33,343 nt of DNA from Candidatus Sungbacteria bacterium RIFCSPLOWO2_01_FULL_54_21 (GCA_001820725.1 MHQR01000014.1:1-33343), one strand, 5' to 3'; shown: positions 14,983 through 22,898, counted from the stretch's first letter. The notes: generated by a model from the sequence alone, not told the origin. A program made the numbers and translations.

Positions 14983-15921
14983 ATGGCACAGACATTTGAT
15001 TTACAAATCCAGTCCACGGCATCTGATGGCAAGCACACGCCAACAGAGATCGTAAGCATGGCGCGGGACCTTGGTATCGGGGTGATCGCGATGACGGATC
15101 ACGACACGATCAATGGTGTTGCCGAAACGCTGGGCGCGGGCGCGCGCGCGGGCGTCAGAGTGATAGGCGGCATTGAGATGTCGGTTGAGGATCGCGGCGC
15201 GCACATGTTGGGATTCGGCGTTGATCACACGCATGCTGTGCTTTTGGAGCGTCTTGCTTTGTTTCAGCAGGCGCGCGTGGAAGGCGCGAAGCAGATGGTA
15301 CGGAATCTTGCGGCCGCGGGATTTGCCGTGACGTGGGAAGATGTTGAACGGCAGGCGTCAGGCACGGTCGCGCGTCCGCACATCGCGCGGGCCGTCCTTG
15401 CAAGGCCGGAGAACAGGGAGAGCATTGGCGACATTGCGACCAGCCACGACTTTATAGAAAAATTTCTCACCGATGACAGTCCGTATTACGTCCGCCGCGC
15501 CCACATTTCAGCTCCTGATGCGATCGCGCTCATCCATACCGCAGGAGGCGTTGCCGTGTGGTCGCACCCCGCGATTCATTTTTCAGGTGATCAAGAAGGG
15601 CTCGAAGTGTTTCTCAAAGACCTGATCGGCTGGGGCATCGAAGGCATGGAAGTGTTCAGTCCCGCGCATACGGAAGATGACGCGGAATTTTTGCACGCGC
15701 TCGCGGGGAAATACGGCATACTGCGCACCGGCGGGTCGGACTTTCATGAAAAAGGAGATCATCATGCGGATGCGCGGGGCCTGCACGCGGCGCGCACGCT
15801 CGGCGATTTCGAGACATACGGATTCCCGGCGGACGACATGGTAGAAAAATTAGACGCGGCGCTGACGGCATCGCGGGGCTTGCGGCAAAAATCCGGCGCG
15901 GATATACTTATAGATGCGTAA
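14983..15921 (+). CDS. PHP-domain metal-dependent phosphoesterase-like protein
   Basis: PHP proteins are phosphoesterases acting on nucleotides or phosphorylated metabolites. The 312-residue protein begins 2 bp after the archease-like stop. PHP motifs present are ASDGKHTP near residue 13, MTDHDTINGV near 37, GGIEMS near 60, HMLGFGVD near 72, RPHIARAV near 130, WSHPAIHF near 193 and GGSDFHEKGDHH near 249. The first metal motif, normally HxH, reads QIQ here (DLQIQS), so two metal ligands are replaced. The closest known type is the YciV/RnaAM-like or polymerase-associated PHP group. It is the last gene of the run that begins at ruvA. Confidence 0.88.
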   Translation: MAQTFDLQIQSTASDGKHTPTEIVSMARDLGIGVIAMTDHDTINGVAETLGAGARAGVRVIGGIEMSVEDRGAHMLGFGVDHTHAVLLERLALFQQARVEGAKQMVRNLAAAGFAVTWEDVERQASGTVARPHIARAVLARPENRESIGDIATSHDFIEKFLTDDSPYYVRRAHISAPDAIALIHTAGGVAVWSHPAIHFSGDQEGLEVFLKDLIGWGIEGMEVFSPAHTEDDAEFLHALAGKYGILRTGGSDFHEKGDHHADARGLHAARTLGDFETYGFPADDMVEKLDAALTASRGLRQKSGADILIDA

Positions 15922-15954
15922 ACGCTCCCTTGCCGCGCCGATGGAGGGCGTTTC
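15920..15954 (+). terminator. Possible weak terminator after the PHP gene
   Basis: AAACGCTCCC and GGAGGGCGTTT arms can pair imperfectly around a 13-base loop, followed only by TTT. It sits in the 39-bp gap before the next gene, so it could instead affect translation of that gene. Confidence 0.35.
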
Positions 15955-15960
15955 CAAGCT

Positions 15961-17337
15961 ATGCTGTCGTTCCGAATGATTATCCTGATTGCGGTAGCGC
16001 TCACTGGTCTCGCGATCGGAGCGCTTTTTGCGTTTTCTATGGATGAAAAAGAAAAGGACTTCGCCACGGTGGAAATAAATGGCGCCATCCTCATGGCGGA
16101 AGTGGTGTCGCACCGCACGTCTCGGGCGCGCGGCCTTTCGGGGCGCGAGATGCTGGGGGAGCGCGAGGCCATGCTGTTTATATTTGATGAGCCGGATTAC
16201 TACGGTATTTGGATGAAAGATATGAAGTTTCCGATAGACATTTTCTGGATCAGCAACGGGGTGATCGCGGATATCGAAGAAAACGCGCCCGTGCCCGCGC
16301 CGGGTACGGCGGATGCCCAGTTGCCCGTGTATCGTCCTGACAAGGAAGGAGAGCTGGTGCTTGAGACGCGGGCGGGCTTTGCACAAAAACACAAGGTAAA
16401 GATCGGCGATCGCGTGCGCATCACGGGAGATAAAGCCGCAGCAGAAAAAAATATGTCTGCGGTTCCGGGCCAAGAGTTTACCATTCCCGCATTACGCCAA
16501 CATCCCGCGGTCGGCCGTGATTTTCGGATAGGGGAGCCCATGGTAAGCACAGGCGGCGCCTATCAGAAGTTCCCCATTTCCTACGCCTCTGGCGGCCTTA
16601 CGCTCACCGGTATTATGAACGTGCCCGCAGGACCAGTGCCCGAGGGCGGATTCCCCGTGCTGATTTTGAACCACGGGCTTATTGATCCTGTTATCTATAC
16701 GTCGGGCCGCGGGTCAAAACGCGAGCAGGACTTTTTTGCCCGCCACGGCTATGTGACGCTTCATCCCGATTATCGGGGACACGCGAGTTCCAGCCCCAAT
16801 CCTGTTCTGCACCACGATTTCTATGTTGGCTATACCCAAGACGTGATGGCGCTGGTAGACGCGATAAAAAAGTACGAGGGCACGCTGATAGACGCCCGGC
16901 GTATCGGCATGTGGGGACATTCCATGGGCGGGGGCATCGCGGCGCGCGCCATGACGCTTTCATCTGATATTCGCGCGTATGTCCTGTTCGCGCCCATCAG
17001 CGCGGATGCGGAGGAGAATTTCTATGAACTGGCGCAGGAAGAAAGAGCGTGGCTGTACGAAACATACGGCAAAGAAGGCGCCGGCATATATCGGCGCATA
17101 TCACCGATACAATACTTTGAGGATGTACGCGCTCCAGTGCAGCTACATCACGGCGCCGCAGACCGCGATGTGCCGATCGCGTTTTCAGAAAAGATGTTTG
17201 AGAAACTCACTTCGCTAAACAAAAAAGCGGAACTCTTCACCTATCCGGGCGAAGCGCACGAATTCGCAGACGCGTGGCAAACCGCCGCCGATCGCGCCCT
17301 CCAGTTTTTCGACAAGTATGTCAAAAACGCGCGGTAA
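15961..17337 (+). CDS. Membrane-anchored DUF192 domain fused to an alpha/beta hydrolase
   Basis: The 458-residue protein starts with a signal anchor (MIILIAVALTGLAIGALFAF). Residues about 35-155 form a DUF192 domain (SRARGLSGREML, FDEPDYYGIWMKDMKFPIDIFWI). Residues about 205-458 form a prolyl-oligopeptidase-type alpha/beta hydrolase with PVLILNHGL, nucleophile elbow GHSMGG near 320, an Asp in AADRDVPI near 402 and a His in GEAHEF near 431. The triad looks complete, so an extracytoplasmic esterase or peptidase is likely. DUF192 proteins are usually stand-alone secreted domains; this fusion is uncommon in my knowledge. The substrate is unknown. Confidence 0.88.
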   Translation: MLSFRMIILIAVALTGLAIGALFAFSMDEKEKDFATVEINGAILMAEVVSHRTSRARGLSGREMLGEREAMLFIFDEPDYYGIWMKDMKFPIDIFWISNGVIADIEENAPVPAPGTADAQLPVYRPDKEGELVLETRAGFAQKHKVKIGDRVRITGDKAAAEKNMSAVPGQEFTIPALRQHPAVGRDFRIGEPMVSTGGAYQKFPISYASGGLTLTGIMNVPAGPVPEGGFPVLILNHGLIDPVIYTSGRGSKREQDFFARHGYVTLHPDYRGHASSSPNPVLHHDFYVGYTQDVMALVDAIKKYEGTLIDARRIGMWGHSMGGGIAARAMTLSSDIRAYVLFAPISADAEENFYELAQEERAWLYETYGKEGAGIYRRISPIQYFEDVRAPVQLHHGAADRDVPIAFSEKMFEKLTSLNKKAELFTYPGEAHEFADAWQTAADRALQFFDKYVKNAR

Positions 17338-17341
17338 TCTT

Positions 17342-17364
17342 TGTTTGAAGTTCCACTTCAAACA
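17342..17364. promoter_or_regulatory. Perfect inverted repeat, possible operator
   Basis: Ten-base arms TGTTTGAAGT and ACTTCAAACA with a 3-base centre lie just upstream of the -35 box at 17369. There is no T-run after it, so an operator is more likely than a terminator. Confidence 0.5.
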
Positions 17365-17368
17365 CCTA

Positions 17369-17398
17369 TTGACTCACTGACCCATGCACAGGTATGGT
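17369..17398 (+). promoter_or_regulatory. Candidate promoter of the zinc-ribbon gene
   Basis: TTGACT at 17369-17374 and TATGGT at 17393-17398 are 18 bp apart. The predicted start gives a leader of about 45 bases ending in AAGGAG. Confidence 0.45.
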
Positions 17399-17447
17399 GC
17401 TGTCTGTAGGATATGTTCTCTCAACCAGCGTTGTAAGGAGAATAACC

Positions 17448-17714
17448 ATGCAGGCATGTCCGTTGTGCGGTAGTCAGGTTACGAAACAAACTATTCAACT
17501 CGGTACATTCAGTTCGGTTTTCGATAATTGCTGGCCGCCGTGTTCTATAAAACCCTTCAATGCCTATAATACCGAGTTTTATATTTGTGGAAAGTGTGAT
17601 TGGGTCTTTGTGAGCAAGAAGGATTTCCTTTACCTCAAGAGGGATGTGGATCCTAAAGATGAAGCAATGCGTCGGCATATTGCATCGCTTAAGGAAAGGC
17701 GGGCACGCGTGTAA
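17448..17714 (+). CDS. Small zinc-ribbon protein (88 residues)
   Basis: The ATG at 17448 has an AAGGAG ribosome binding site at 7-base spacing; an in-frame Met at 17394 lies upstream in the likely promoter and is not used here. The protein has two Cys knuckles, CPLCGS at the start and CGKCDW near residue 48, which together could bind one zinc. The C-terminal third is charged (KDEAMRRHIASLKERRARV). It is flanked by its own promoter and terminator. No specific function is recognised; nucleic-acid or protein binding is possible. Confidence 0.75.
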   Translation: MQACPLCGSQVTKQTIQLGTFSSVFDNCWPPCSIKPFNAYNTEFYICGKCDWVFVSKKDFLYLKRDVDPKDEAMRRHIASLKERRARV

Positions 17715-17745
17715 GGGGAATACACGCGCTCTATAAGTAACATAC

Positions 17746-17776
17746 GAGGGTACGCTTGCGTACCCTCTTTGATTTT
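17746..17776 (+). terminator. Rho-independent terminator after the zinc-ribbon gene
   Basis: Ten-base perfect arms GAGGGTACGC and GCGTACCCTC followed by TTTGATTTT. It ends a few bases before the ribosome binding site of the next gene. Confidence 0.85.
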
Positions 17777-17792
17777 CTTGGAGGATTCTGCT

Positions 17793-18632
17793 ATGTTATA
17801 TCTTATGCGCGATACATTGATCATTGATTTGGAAACGAAAAAAGCGTTTGCCGAAGTCGGGGGAGAGAAAAATATCCGCGACTTGGGCATTTCGGTCGCC
17901 GGCGTCTACTCATATGCGAAGGACGCCTTTTTTGCGTTTGAAGAGCACGAACTGTCTCAACTGACGGAGATGCTGAAAGAGACGGATCATATCATCGGCT
18001 TCAACATCATTCACTTTGATATTCCGGTGCTGGAGGCGTATGTGGATAAAGCGATACTCGCCTCCATAGCGCTGACGGACATTTTCGCGGACGCGGTGAA
18101 ATTTCTCGGGCATCGCGTGGGGCTCGACGGCGTTGCCAAGGCAACACTCGGTATGGGCAAGAGCGGACACGGACTGGAAGCGCTGGAATGGTTCCGACAG
18201 GGGAGAATGGCGGACGTGAAAGAGTACTGTCTGGATGACGTGCGGCTGACGCGGGATCTCTATGAGTACGGCAAGAAAAATGGACACGTGCTGTTTGAGT
18301 CATATATTGATCACAAGATCCATTCCATCCCTGTGGCATGGGCAGGGCTGGTGGCGGAGCCCGTGGGCGCCATCGTCGCCAAAGGCCTGGCCGAGCGCAA
18401 AAAAGTCGCCATTGAATACGTCTCCTCGCAGGACGCGAATAACGAGGGATTCAAGAAAACGCGCCTCATCGAAGTGCGCCAGATAAAGCCCAACGGCGAG
18501 ATTGAGGCGTATTGTCATTTACGCCGCGATGTGCGGCTATTCCGCTTGGGTCGCATTACGAAAGCGGAGCTCACGGATGAGCCATATGCCATACCCCAAG
18601 ATGTTCAACATAGTTTGTTTGCAGGTTCATGA
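17793..18632 (+). CDS. DEDD-type 3'-5' exonuclease domain fused to a WYL-like domain
   Basis: The ATG at 17793 follows a GGAGGA site at 7-base spacing. Residues about 5-165 form an RNase H-like DEDDy exonuclease: IIDLET (D-x-E) near residue 12, IIGFNIIHFDIPVL (Exo II) near 68, and VKEYCLDDVRLTRDLY (Exo III, Tyr and Asp) near 145. Residues about 200-265 resemble a WYL domain (KKVAIEYVSSQD, TRLIEVRQI, HLRRDVRLFRLGRI), a ligand- or nucleic-acid-binding regulatory module. The stop overlaps the DUF458 gene as ATGA, so the two are likely made together. Role in RNA or DNA processing is inferred. Confidence 0.8.
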   Translation: MLYLMRDTLIIDLETKKAFAEVGGEKNIRDLGISVAGVYSYAKDAFFAFEEHELSQLTEMLKETDHIIGFNIIHFDIPVLEAYVDKAILASIALTDIFADAVKFLGHRVGLDGVAKATLGMGKSGHGLEALEWFRQGRMADVKEYCLDDVRLTRDLYEYGKKNGHVLFESYIDHKIHSIPVAWAGLVAEPVGAIVAKGLAERKKVAIEYVSSQDANNEGFKKTRLIEVRQIKPNGEIEAYCHLRRDVRLFRLGRITKAELTDEPYAIPQDVQHSLFAGS

Positions 18633-19126
18633 CTACACCGGAAAACATGACGCTTTTTTCAACACCGAACCGCGGCGGGATGACGCTGTCCGAAGTGGTG
18701 GCGGATATTGCGTGCTTCGTACAATCCCAGCCCGAGCGGTTTTACAAAATCATCATCGGCAGTGACTCCGAGGCCGCGAGTCCCGCCGCGATCGTAACCG
18801 CCGTCACCGTCTGGCGCGTGGGCAATGGCGCGGTGCACTTTTGGACGACTGCCCAAGAGAGGTCGTTTGCCGTGATGCGCGACCGTATCTGGGCAGAGGC
18901 CATACGTTCAATCACCTTGGCGCAAGAAGTGCGCGGACGGCTGGAGGTAGCGCTTGGCGATGACTTTTTCTGGGACGGCAATGAGGTGCATGTGGATATC
19001 GGGACAAACGGCCCCACGCGCGAGCTGGTGGACAGCGTCTCGGGTATGATCCGCGGCTACAACTTCGTACCTGTCATCAAGCCCTACTCATTCGGCGCCT
19101 CCGTCGTCGCCGATCGGCATACTTGA
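18629..19126 (+). CDS. DUF458/YkuK-type RNase H-like protein
   Basis: A 165-residue protein coupled by ATGA to the exonuclease-WYL gene. It has the DUF458 (YkuK) pattern: IIIGSDSEA near residue 42, an alternating alpha/beta core, VHVDIGTNGPTRELVDSVSGMI near 121 and VIKPYSFGASVVADRHT at the end. The family adopts an RNase H-like fold, and the spaced acidic residues are compatible with metal binding, but its activity is not established. Pairing with an exonuclease suggests a joint nucleic-acid function. Confidence 0.8.
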   Translation: MTTPENMTLFSTPNRGGMTLSEVVADIACFVQSQPERFYKIIIGSDSEAASPAAIVTAVTVWRVGNGAVHFWTTAQERSFAVMRDRIWAEAIRSITLAQEVRGRLEVALGDDFFWDGNEVHVDIGTNGPTRELVDSVSGMIRGYNFVPVIKPYSFGASVVADRHT

Positions 19127-19256
19127 CATACACGATGATGCCATGCGCATCGCCGCGCGGGAGGTCTTTACAAGTGTTTTCATGCGTGTACAGTAAAGAC
19201 ATTCTGGCTCTTCCATAACGAAGAATTCGCTCTGGTTCCTACAAGGGAGAGGTGTC

Positions 19257-19463
19257 ATGTCTGTCTCGAGAGATCGTTCGCAATCTCCGCGCCGCGAAGG
19301 CGTGCGGTATGAGTCCGTAGTTCCCATCAATGAGAGGGACCTCGGCATCATCGCAAGAGGCCTTTCAAGGGGCGAGGTGCTCAAAGGAAGGAGATTGCTC
19401 ATCATCGAGAACGGTAGTGTGGTCTCGGCCCGTGAGTGGCGGGACTCCCGAAATAGGCGGTAA
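19257..19463 (+). CDS. Small basic protein (68 residues), unknown
   Basis: The ATG is preceded by AAGGGAGAGG with good spacing. The protein is rich in Arg, Ser and Glu, begins MSVSRDRSQSPRREGVRYES and ends SAREWRDSRNRR, with a short central hydrophobic stretch (RLLIIENGSVV). A Rho-independent terminator follows at 19486. No family is recognised. The strong ribosome binding site and terminator support it as a real gene. Confidence 0.6.
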   Translation: MSVSRDRSQSPRREGVRYESVVPINERDLGIIARGLSRGEVLKGRRLLIIENGSVVSAREWRDSRNRR

Positions 19464-19485
19464 CATTTTTCATCATCGCGACATC

Positions 19486-19517
19486 GGGGAACGGACAACG
19501 TTCCCCATTTTTCTTTG
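19486..19517 (+). terminator. Rho-independent terminator after the small basic gene
   Basis: Eight-base perfect arms GGGGAACG and CGTTCCCC, loop GACAA, followed by ATTTTTCTTTG. Confidence 0.88.
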
Positions 19518-19524
19518 TCTTTTT

Positions 19525-19578
19525 TATAATTCGGACAGAAGATATATAATAAAGCCGTCTGAAGTAAGAGGCGGTTTT
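19525..19578 (+). promoter_or_regulatory. Leader of the ABC exporter: two TATAAT boxes and a terminator-like hairpin
   Basis: Perfect TATAAT hexamers lie at 19525-19530 and 19545-19550, without a good -35. Bases 19551-19578 can fold into a 10-bp stem (AAAGCCGTCT with AGGCGGTTTT, two wobbles) that runs into a T-stretch directly before the ATG. It could be an attenuator or a translation-blocking hairpin. Confidence 0.4.
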
Positions 19579-19580
19579 TG

Positions 19581-21344
19581 ATGAAAGCGGTTACCCGAGA
19601 GACGTACAAGATATTTTGGCGGCATGCGCGCGTGTATCGCGGGATGCTTGCTGTGATGTTTCTGTCGCTGATCGCCGTGACGGCGATTGAGGCAGTTATC
19701 CCGTTTTTCTACAAACGCTTTTTTGACGTTCTTTCGGCATCCCAGCCGGGGACAGCCGCGGCCGGCCGGCTGACATGGATCGCCGTGCAGATTCTCGGGC
19801 TGTGGTGGCTCGCGTGGCTTGCATTCCGGATCATCTTTTTCCTCAACGGCTTTTTCCAGCCGCGCGTGATGGCTGACATCGCCAATTCCTGCTTTGACTA
19901 TCTCCAGCGCCATTCGCTCGGATTTTTCTTGAACCGGTTCGTGGGCTCGGTGGTGCGGCGCGTCAACCGCTTTGTGGATTCGTTTGAAGGGCTCGCGGAC
20001 CGCATTCTGCTTGATCTGTTCCCCATGATGCTTCGCACGTGCATCATCATCGGCGTGCTGTGGTTTTGGCATCCATTGCTTGGTATCATGCTCGCCGTGT
20101 GGCTCGTCATTTTTATTATCGTCAATTATTTCTTTGCCGCGTACAAGCTGAAGTATGACAGTGCGGCCGCGGCGGCGGATACGGAAGTTACGGGGCAACT
20201 GGCGGACACCGTGACCAACAATGTGAATATAAAAATATTCACGTCGCTTGCCGAAGAGCTCACGCGTTTCAAAGCGCTCACGGAAAAGCAATTCCGCATC
20301 CGGCGCTTTACATGGCATCTTTCCGCCAGCATTGAGGGCGTGCAGGGAGCTTTGATGATTACCTTGGAATTCGCCATCTTTTATTTCGCCATTCGGCTGT
20401 GGAATCAAGGTCTCTTGACGCTCGGCGACTTCGCGCTCTTGCAAGGATACCTCATCCAGATGTTCCGGCGGCTGTGGGATTTCTGGCGCGTCATCCGTGA
20501 CATTTATCGGCGTCTAGCCGATGCCGAAGAGATGACCGAGATCCTCATGCGTCCCCACGACGTGCAGGATAAACCGCAGGCCAAGGAGTTGGACATGGGC
20601 AAAGGGCAGGTGGAGTTCCGCGACGTGTCATTTACGTATACCAAAACGCGCAAGGTCATCACGCGTTTCAATCTCACCGTAAAGCCGGGTGAAAAAGTCG
20701 GGCTCATCGGGCCGTCGGGCGCGGGGAAATCCACGCTGGTCTCGCTGATCTTCCGTTTCTTTGACGTGCAGGAGGGGAAAATTCTCATTGACGGGCAAAA
20801 CATTGCGGACGTAACGCAGGATTCTCTGCGCCGCGCTCTGGCGCTGGTTCCCCAGGATCCGCTATTGTTTCATCGCACGCTCATGGAAAACATCCGCTAT
20901 GGCAGGCGATCTGCCACAGATGAAGAAGTAAAGGCGGCGGCCCGCGATGCCCATTGCGATGACTTTATCACGCGTCTGCCGCAGGGGTTTGAGACATACG
21001 TGGGCGAGCGGGGGATAAAACTGTCCGGCGGAGAGCGCCAGCGCGTTGCCATTGCGCGCGCGATTCTCAAGAATGCGCCCATTCTCGTGCTTGACGAGGC
21101 AACATCAAGCTTGGATTCCCATTCGGAAGGGCTGATTCAGGACGCATTCTCGCGCCTCATGCAGGGCAAAACCACGATCGTCATCGCGCACCGCCTCTCC
21201 ACGATTATGAAAATGGACCGCATTGTCGTGGTGCGCCAAGGACAGGTGTACGAAATCGGCACGCATGCGGAACTTCTGCAAATGCCCGACGGCCTGTACA
21301 AGAAACTGTGGGAACTGCAAATCGGGGGTTTTATCAGTGGGTAA
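19581..21344 (+). CDS. ABC-type exporter, fused permease and ATPase
   Basis: A 587-residue half-transporter, MsbA/multidrug type, that would work as a homodimer in the membrane. The start is the ATG at 19581 (MKAVTRETYKIFWRH). Residues about 20-310 contain six predicted membrane helices. The ATPase domain has Walker A GPSGAGKST near residue 376, Q-loop LVPQDPLLF near 421, signature LSGGERQRVAIARAIL near 480, Walker B ILVLDEATSSLD near 500 and the H-loop IAHRLST near 535. All catalytic elements are intact. The substrate is unknown; lipid, peptide or drug export are all possible. Confidence 0.93.
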   Translation: MKAVTRETYKIFWRHARVYRGMLAVMFLSLIAVTAIEAVIPFFYKRFFDVLSASQPGTAAAGRLTWIAVQILGLWWLAWLAFRIIFFLNGFFQPRVMADIANSCFDYLQRHSLGFFLNRFVGSVVRRVNRFVDSFEGLADRILLDLFPMMLRTCIIIGVLWFWHPLLGIMLAVWLVIFIIVNYFFAAYKLKYDSAAAAADTEVTGQLADTVTNNVNIKIFTSLAEELTRFKALTEKQFRIRRFTWHLSASIEGVQGALMITLEFAIFYFAIRLWNQGLLTLGDFALLQGYLIQMFRRLWDFWRVIRDIYRRLADAEEMTEILMRPHDVQDKPQAKELDMGKGQVEFRDVSFTYTKTRKVITRFNLTVKPGEKVGLIGPSGAGKSTLVSLIFRFFDVQEGKILIDGQNIADVTQDSLRRALALVPQDPLLFHRTLMENIRYGRRSATDEEVKAAARDAHCDDFITRLPQGFETYVGERGIKLSGGERQRVAIARAILKNAPILVLDEATSSLDSHSEGLIQDAFSRLMQGKTTIVIAHRLSTIMKMDRIVVVRQGQVYEIGTHAELLQMPDGLYKKLWELQIGGFISG

Positions 21345-21494
21345 ACGCGATATGATGACAAGCGCTGTTTCTGGCTTCATAGGCAAGCAGTAGCACTCTC
21401 ATGAGATCCCCGCTCCTCTCTGAACGTTAAAAGGACTGGCATACCCCTTGACACAGCAAAACAGCATATAGAATGGTTTGAGAAAACACTAAAT
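21345..21494. other. Start of a gene-poor stretch after the ABC exporter
   Basis: No gene is visible from 21345 to 21494. A promoter-like TTGACA at 21448 precedes the broken gene at 21495. The longer region 21345-21870 has no intact gene. Confidence 0.6.
21448..21474 (+). promoter_or_regulatory. Promoter-like boxes upstream of a broken gene
   Basis: Perfect TTGACA at 21448-21453 and TAGAAT at 21469-21474, with a short 15-bp spacer. Confidence 0.4.
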
Positions 21495-21786
21495 ATGTTG
21501 CTAAAACTCAAAACAAGAATACCCTCCCCATTAGCGGTGCACGGTGCATTGCAGGGAAAAAAGGTGAATCTTTTTACGCCTAAAGAACTGGGACGGTATC
21601 CTCAAGGCATCTCGGCGTAGCGTGCAATATTTTGTAGATGAGAAAATAGAAGACATGGTGCTGGCGACGCTTGCGAGCTTTGAACAAGAGGGAATTGACG
21701 CCAATCTCTTTGAGGCGAAAACTACCACCGGCGGCTATCTTTCCGTGGTGGAATTTCGCGCCGATGAGCGGATCATGCCGATCTAG
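21495..21786 (+). pseudogene. Frameshifted gene remnant, family not recognised
   Basis: From the ATG at 21495 the frame reads MLLKLKTRIPSPL to LFTPKELGRYPQGISA and stops at 21620. A different frame, open through the same junction, continues KASRRSVQYFVDEKIEDMV to VEFRADERIMPI with a stop at 21784-21786. A single-base indel near 21605-21620 would join them into one protein of about 96 residues. No family is recognised. It belongs to the decayed cluster around the second toxin-antitoxin pair. Confidence 0.55.
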
Positions 21787-21819
21787 CTGGAGCGGGAGAC
21801 GAAGCGGTATCTGTAGCCC

Positions 21820-21847
21820 TTGACTGCTTTTTTACCCCCTCTATTAT
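21820..21847 (+). promoter_or_regulatory. Promoter of the ParD/ParE-type operon
   Basis: TTGACT at 21820-21825 and TATTAT at 21842-21847 with a 16-bp spacer. The predicted transcript would have a leader of about 17 bases and no Shine-Dalgarno. Confidence 0.6.
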
Positions 21848-21870
21848 GGTGATAAGTAATAATAAACACT

Positions 21871-22137
21871 ATGGCACGAGAAGTAGAAAACATGAGCATA
21901 TCGCTTCCTAAAGAATTAAAGGAGCGAGTCAAGCAGCGGGTACGCGAAGATCATTATGGCACCCCGAGCGACTATATGCGAAGTTTAGTCCGCGAGGATC
22001 TTCGTCGCCGCGATCAGGAGCGGCTCGAACAGGCGCTCATAAAAGGGCTGGATTCCGGACGCGGCATGACCATCACCTCAAAAGGGGATTGGAAAAAGTT
22101 TTGGCACAAGAGCGTGGTAAAGAAGGGTAGAAAATAA
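21871..22137 (+). CDS. Ribbon-helix-helix antitoxin (ParD-like)
   Basis: An 88-residue protein with the RHH pattern near the N-terminus: a beta strand (ENMSISLPKEL) followed by two helices (KERVKQRVREDHY and TPSDYMRSLVREDLRRRDQ), as in ParD/CopG DNA-binding antitoxins. The C-terminal part (GMTITSKGDWKKFWHK) would wrap the toxin. The gene sits 10 bp upstream of a ParE-like toxin, so it likely neutralises it and represses the operon. Confidence 0.85.
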   Translation: MAREVENMSISLPKELKERVKQRVREDHYGTPSDYMRSLVREDLRRRDQERLEQALIKGLDSGRGMTITSKGDWKKFWHKSVVKKGRK

Positions 22138-22147
22138 GCCAAGCGTC

Positions 22148-22456
22148 ATGCATAGAAAACTTTTGTTTCTCCATCTTTCGGAGAATGATGCGCGGGAGAT
22201 TGCAGCATACATAGCTGACGATAATCCGACAGCCGCACAGCGTTTCCGCGCGGCATTTGGAGAGACCACTGAGCTTTTATTGCGTATGCCGCATATCGGC
22301 AGCCTGCGGGTTTCTGGCAAACTAGCGTTGGAAGATATACGAGTGGTTCCCGTGAAAGATTTTGAGCGATACTTCATATTTTACCGACCCATTGATGAAG
22401 ACATCGAGATTGTCCGAGTATTGCACGGCGCGCGCGATTACGCCTCACCTTTTTGA
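22148..22456 (+). CDS. ParE-family toxin
   Basis: A 102-residue protein of the RelE/ParE superfamily. ParE features are LHLSENDAREIAAYIADDNPTAAQRF at the N-terminus, LLRMPHIGSLR in the middle, and the closing strand block VVPVKDFERYFIFYRPIDEDIEIVRVLHGARD. The conserved LHGARD end is typical of ParE proteins that target gyrase. It is intact and paired with the RHH antitoxin. It lies among decayed genes, consistent with TA genes persisting after loss of the surrounding element. Confidence 0.88.
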   Translation: MHRKLLFLHLSENDAREIAAYIADDNPTAAQRFRAAFGETTELLLRMPHIGSLRVSGKLALEDIRVVPVKDFERYFIFYRPIDEDIEIVRVLHGARDYASPF

Positions 22457-22490
22457 AGAGCAGAATCAGGCGCAGGCAAGAATACTTTAC

Positions 22491-22589
22491 ATGACCATAA
22501 AAGAGTTTTTGGAAAAATTTATTGAGGGGTATCTTTTCTGTGATCTGGAGAATATAAAGGATGGTAGCAAATTAAAACCAAAGAAGTAA
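22491..22589 (+). pseudogene. 32-residue gene stub
   Basis: A short frame MTIKEFLEKFIEGYLFCDLE followed by a basic tail and stop. The start resembles the N-terminus of longer hypothetical proteins that I recall from candidate-phyla genomes, so it is probably the truncated front of such a gene. There is no visible ribosome binding site. Confidence 0.4.
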
Positions 22590-22631
22590 AACCCTCGCTC
22601 CGAAGAAAAACAGAAGGGATGATGGCTGAGT

Positions 22632-22898
22632 TTAATACGCCACCTTAAATGTCGGGCTGTTCTCCGGCCGATGCTTGCGCCGGTCATATAATCTTGTGGT
22701 CGCGATGTTCGCGTGTCCCAGCCACTCCTGAACTTTGGCAATGTCCGCCTCGTGGTCGAGCGCGTTTGTTGCGGCTGTGGCTCGGAGCGCGTGCGCCCCC
22801 AAGCGCTCAATGTCGCTCATGCGACTGGTCGACTTATCCACAAGCGTGATGCGGTGTGCGCGCATTTTTGGTATCATCAAGACGAGGTCTTCTCTCAA
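22632..22898 (-). pseudogene. Truncated tyrosine recombinase (integrase) C-terminus
   Basis: The last 55 residues of this 88-residue frame carry the catalytic end of a tyrosine recombinase: GAHALRATAATNALDHEADI with the HxxR motif, QEWLGHANIATTRLYDRRK with the His and the nucleophile Tyr, and the tail PENSPTFKVAY. The N-terminal DNA-binding domain and the first catalytic Arg are missing. It resembles integrases of proteobacterial mobile elements, from memory. It lies beside a toxin-antitoxin pair and gene stubs, so it is probably the relic of an integrative element. Confidence 0.85.

Noticed and set aside
19524-20444. 306-residue minus-strand open frame
   Set aside because: Antisense to the clearly recognisable ABC exporter; composition is highly charged and not like a real protein.
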